From an uncultured Bacteroidota bacterium (lineage in GTDB: Bacteria; Bacteroidota; Bacteroidia; Bacteroidales; F082), in contig CALCGQ010000304.1 in the NCBI GenBank assembly GCA_937901015.1, positions 1-38,780 on the forward strand: DNA of 38,780 nucleotides, given 5' to 3'. Made by a program: the position numbers and the translations under genes. Shown piece after piece: positions 38,334 to 38,780 of this stretch; position 1 is the first letter of the stretch, and each line of letters opens with the position of its first letter. Under the pieces are notes generated by a model that searched no databases, had not been told where the DNA came from, and saw only the letters and a list, made by a program, of their open reading frames with translations.

Positions 38334-38780
38334 TTAAATAATTTTAAGCTTTTTAGAAATATCAAGCATTCTAACAATTGGTATTTTAGCCTTTTCCATA
38401 AGATCATTATCCATTTTTATCTCAGGAGTTTCATTTTTCAAAGCTAAGTATAATTTTTCCAATGTGTTCAATTTCATATACGGACAATCATTACAGCTAC
38501 AAGTTTCATCTGAAGGAACTATCAAAAATTCCTTTTCCGGTGATGCTTTTTGCATTTGATGTATAATTCCTGTTTCAGTAGCAACTATAAATTTATTACT
38601 GGAATTTGTTTGAGTAAATTTTAACATTCCGGTGGTGGATCCTATATATTCTGCAAGTTCAAGAACTGGAGCATTACACTCAGGATGAGCAATTATAATA
38701 GCATCTGGGTTTTCCTCCTTGAGTTTAATTATCGCTTCAGTTGATAGTATATCATGAACCTCACATGTACCATTCCACAA
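38334..38780 (-). CDS. nadA: Quinolinate synthase, C-terminal part (5' end outside the window)
   Basis: MWNGTCEVHD...PDAIIIAHPECNAPVLELAEYIGSTTGML...FIVATETGIIHQMQK...CSCNDCPYMKLNTLEKLYLAL typical of NadA. Confidence 0.95.
   Translation of the reverse strand: MWNGTCEVHDILSTEAIIKLKEENPDAIIIAHPECNAPVLELAEYIGSTTGMLKFTQTNSSNKFIVATETGIIHQMQKASPEKEFLIVPSDETCSCNDCPYMKLNTLEKLYLALKNETPEIKMDNDLMEKAKIPIVRMLDISKKLKII

Overview
The window is a gene-dense, AT-rich stretch of a Bacteroidota chromosome. Evidence: a SusC/SusD pair, type IX secretion C-terminal tails, TAnnTTTG -7 boxes and weak Shine-Dalgarno signals. I saw no rRNA, tRNA, CRISPR array or mobile element. From left to right it contains: (i) a SusC/SusD locus with a secreted LamG + PNGase F-like protein and a secreted protein carrying five cadherin-like repeats; (ii) a CWC-motif protein, folB and gltX on the minus strand; (iii) a tight three-gene operon of H-NOX (heme-NO/O2 sensor), hybrid histidine kinase and a small Cys-cluster PAS-like protein; (iv) convergent S9 and M1 secreted peptidases; (v) an overlapping run of DUF4175-like protein, RsbW-like ATPase, ybeY, mnmG and a methyltransferase, with two 16-bp parS-type palindromes, one just upstream of mnmG and one spanning the start codon of the methyltransferase; (vi) an NtrY-like kinase, a flippase, a tandem pair of uncharacterised paralogs and hemW; (vii) a minus-strand group with a His-tailed OB-fold lipoprotein, a PepSY-like membrane protein and a 58-aa membrane ORF missing from the ORF track, then a MORN/YwqK-repeat protein, a lipoprotein and the 3' part of nadA. 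The best candidates for follow-up are the H-NOX/kinase/Cys-PAS operon and the parS pair. No database search was run; family calls and comparisons with reference proteins come from recalled motifs.
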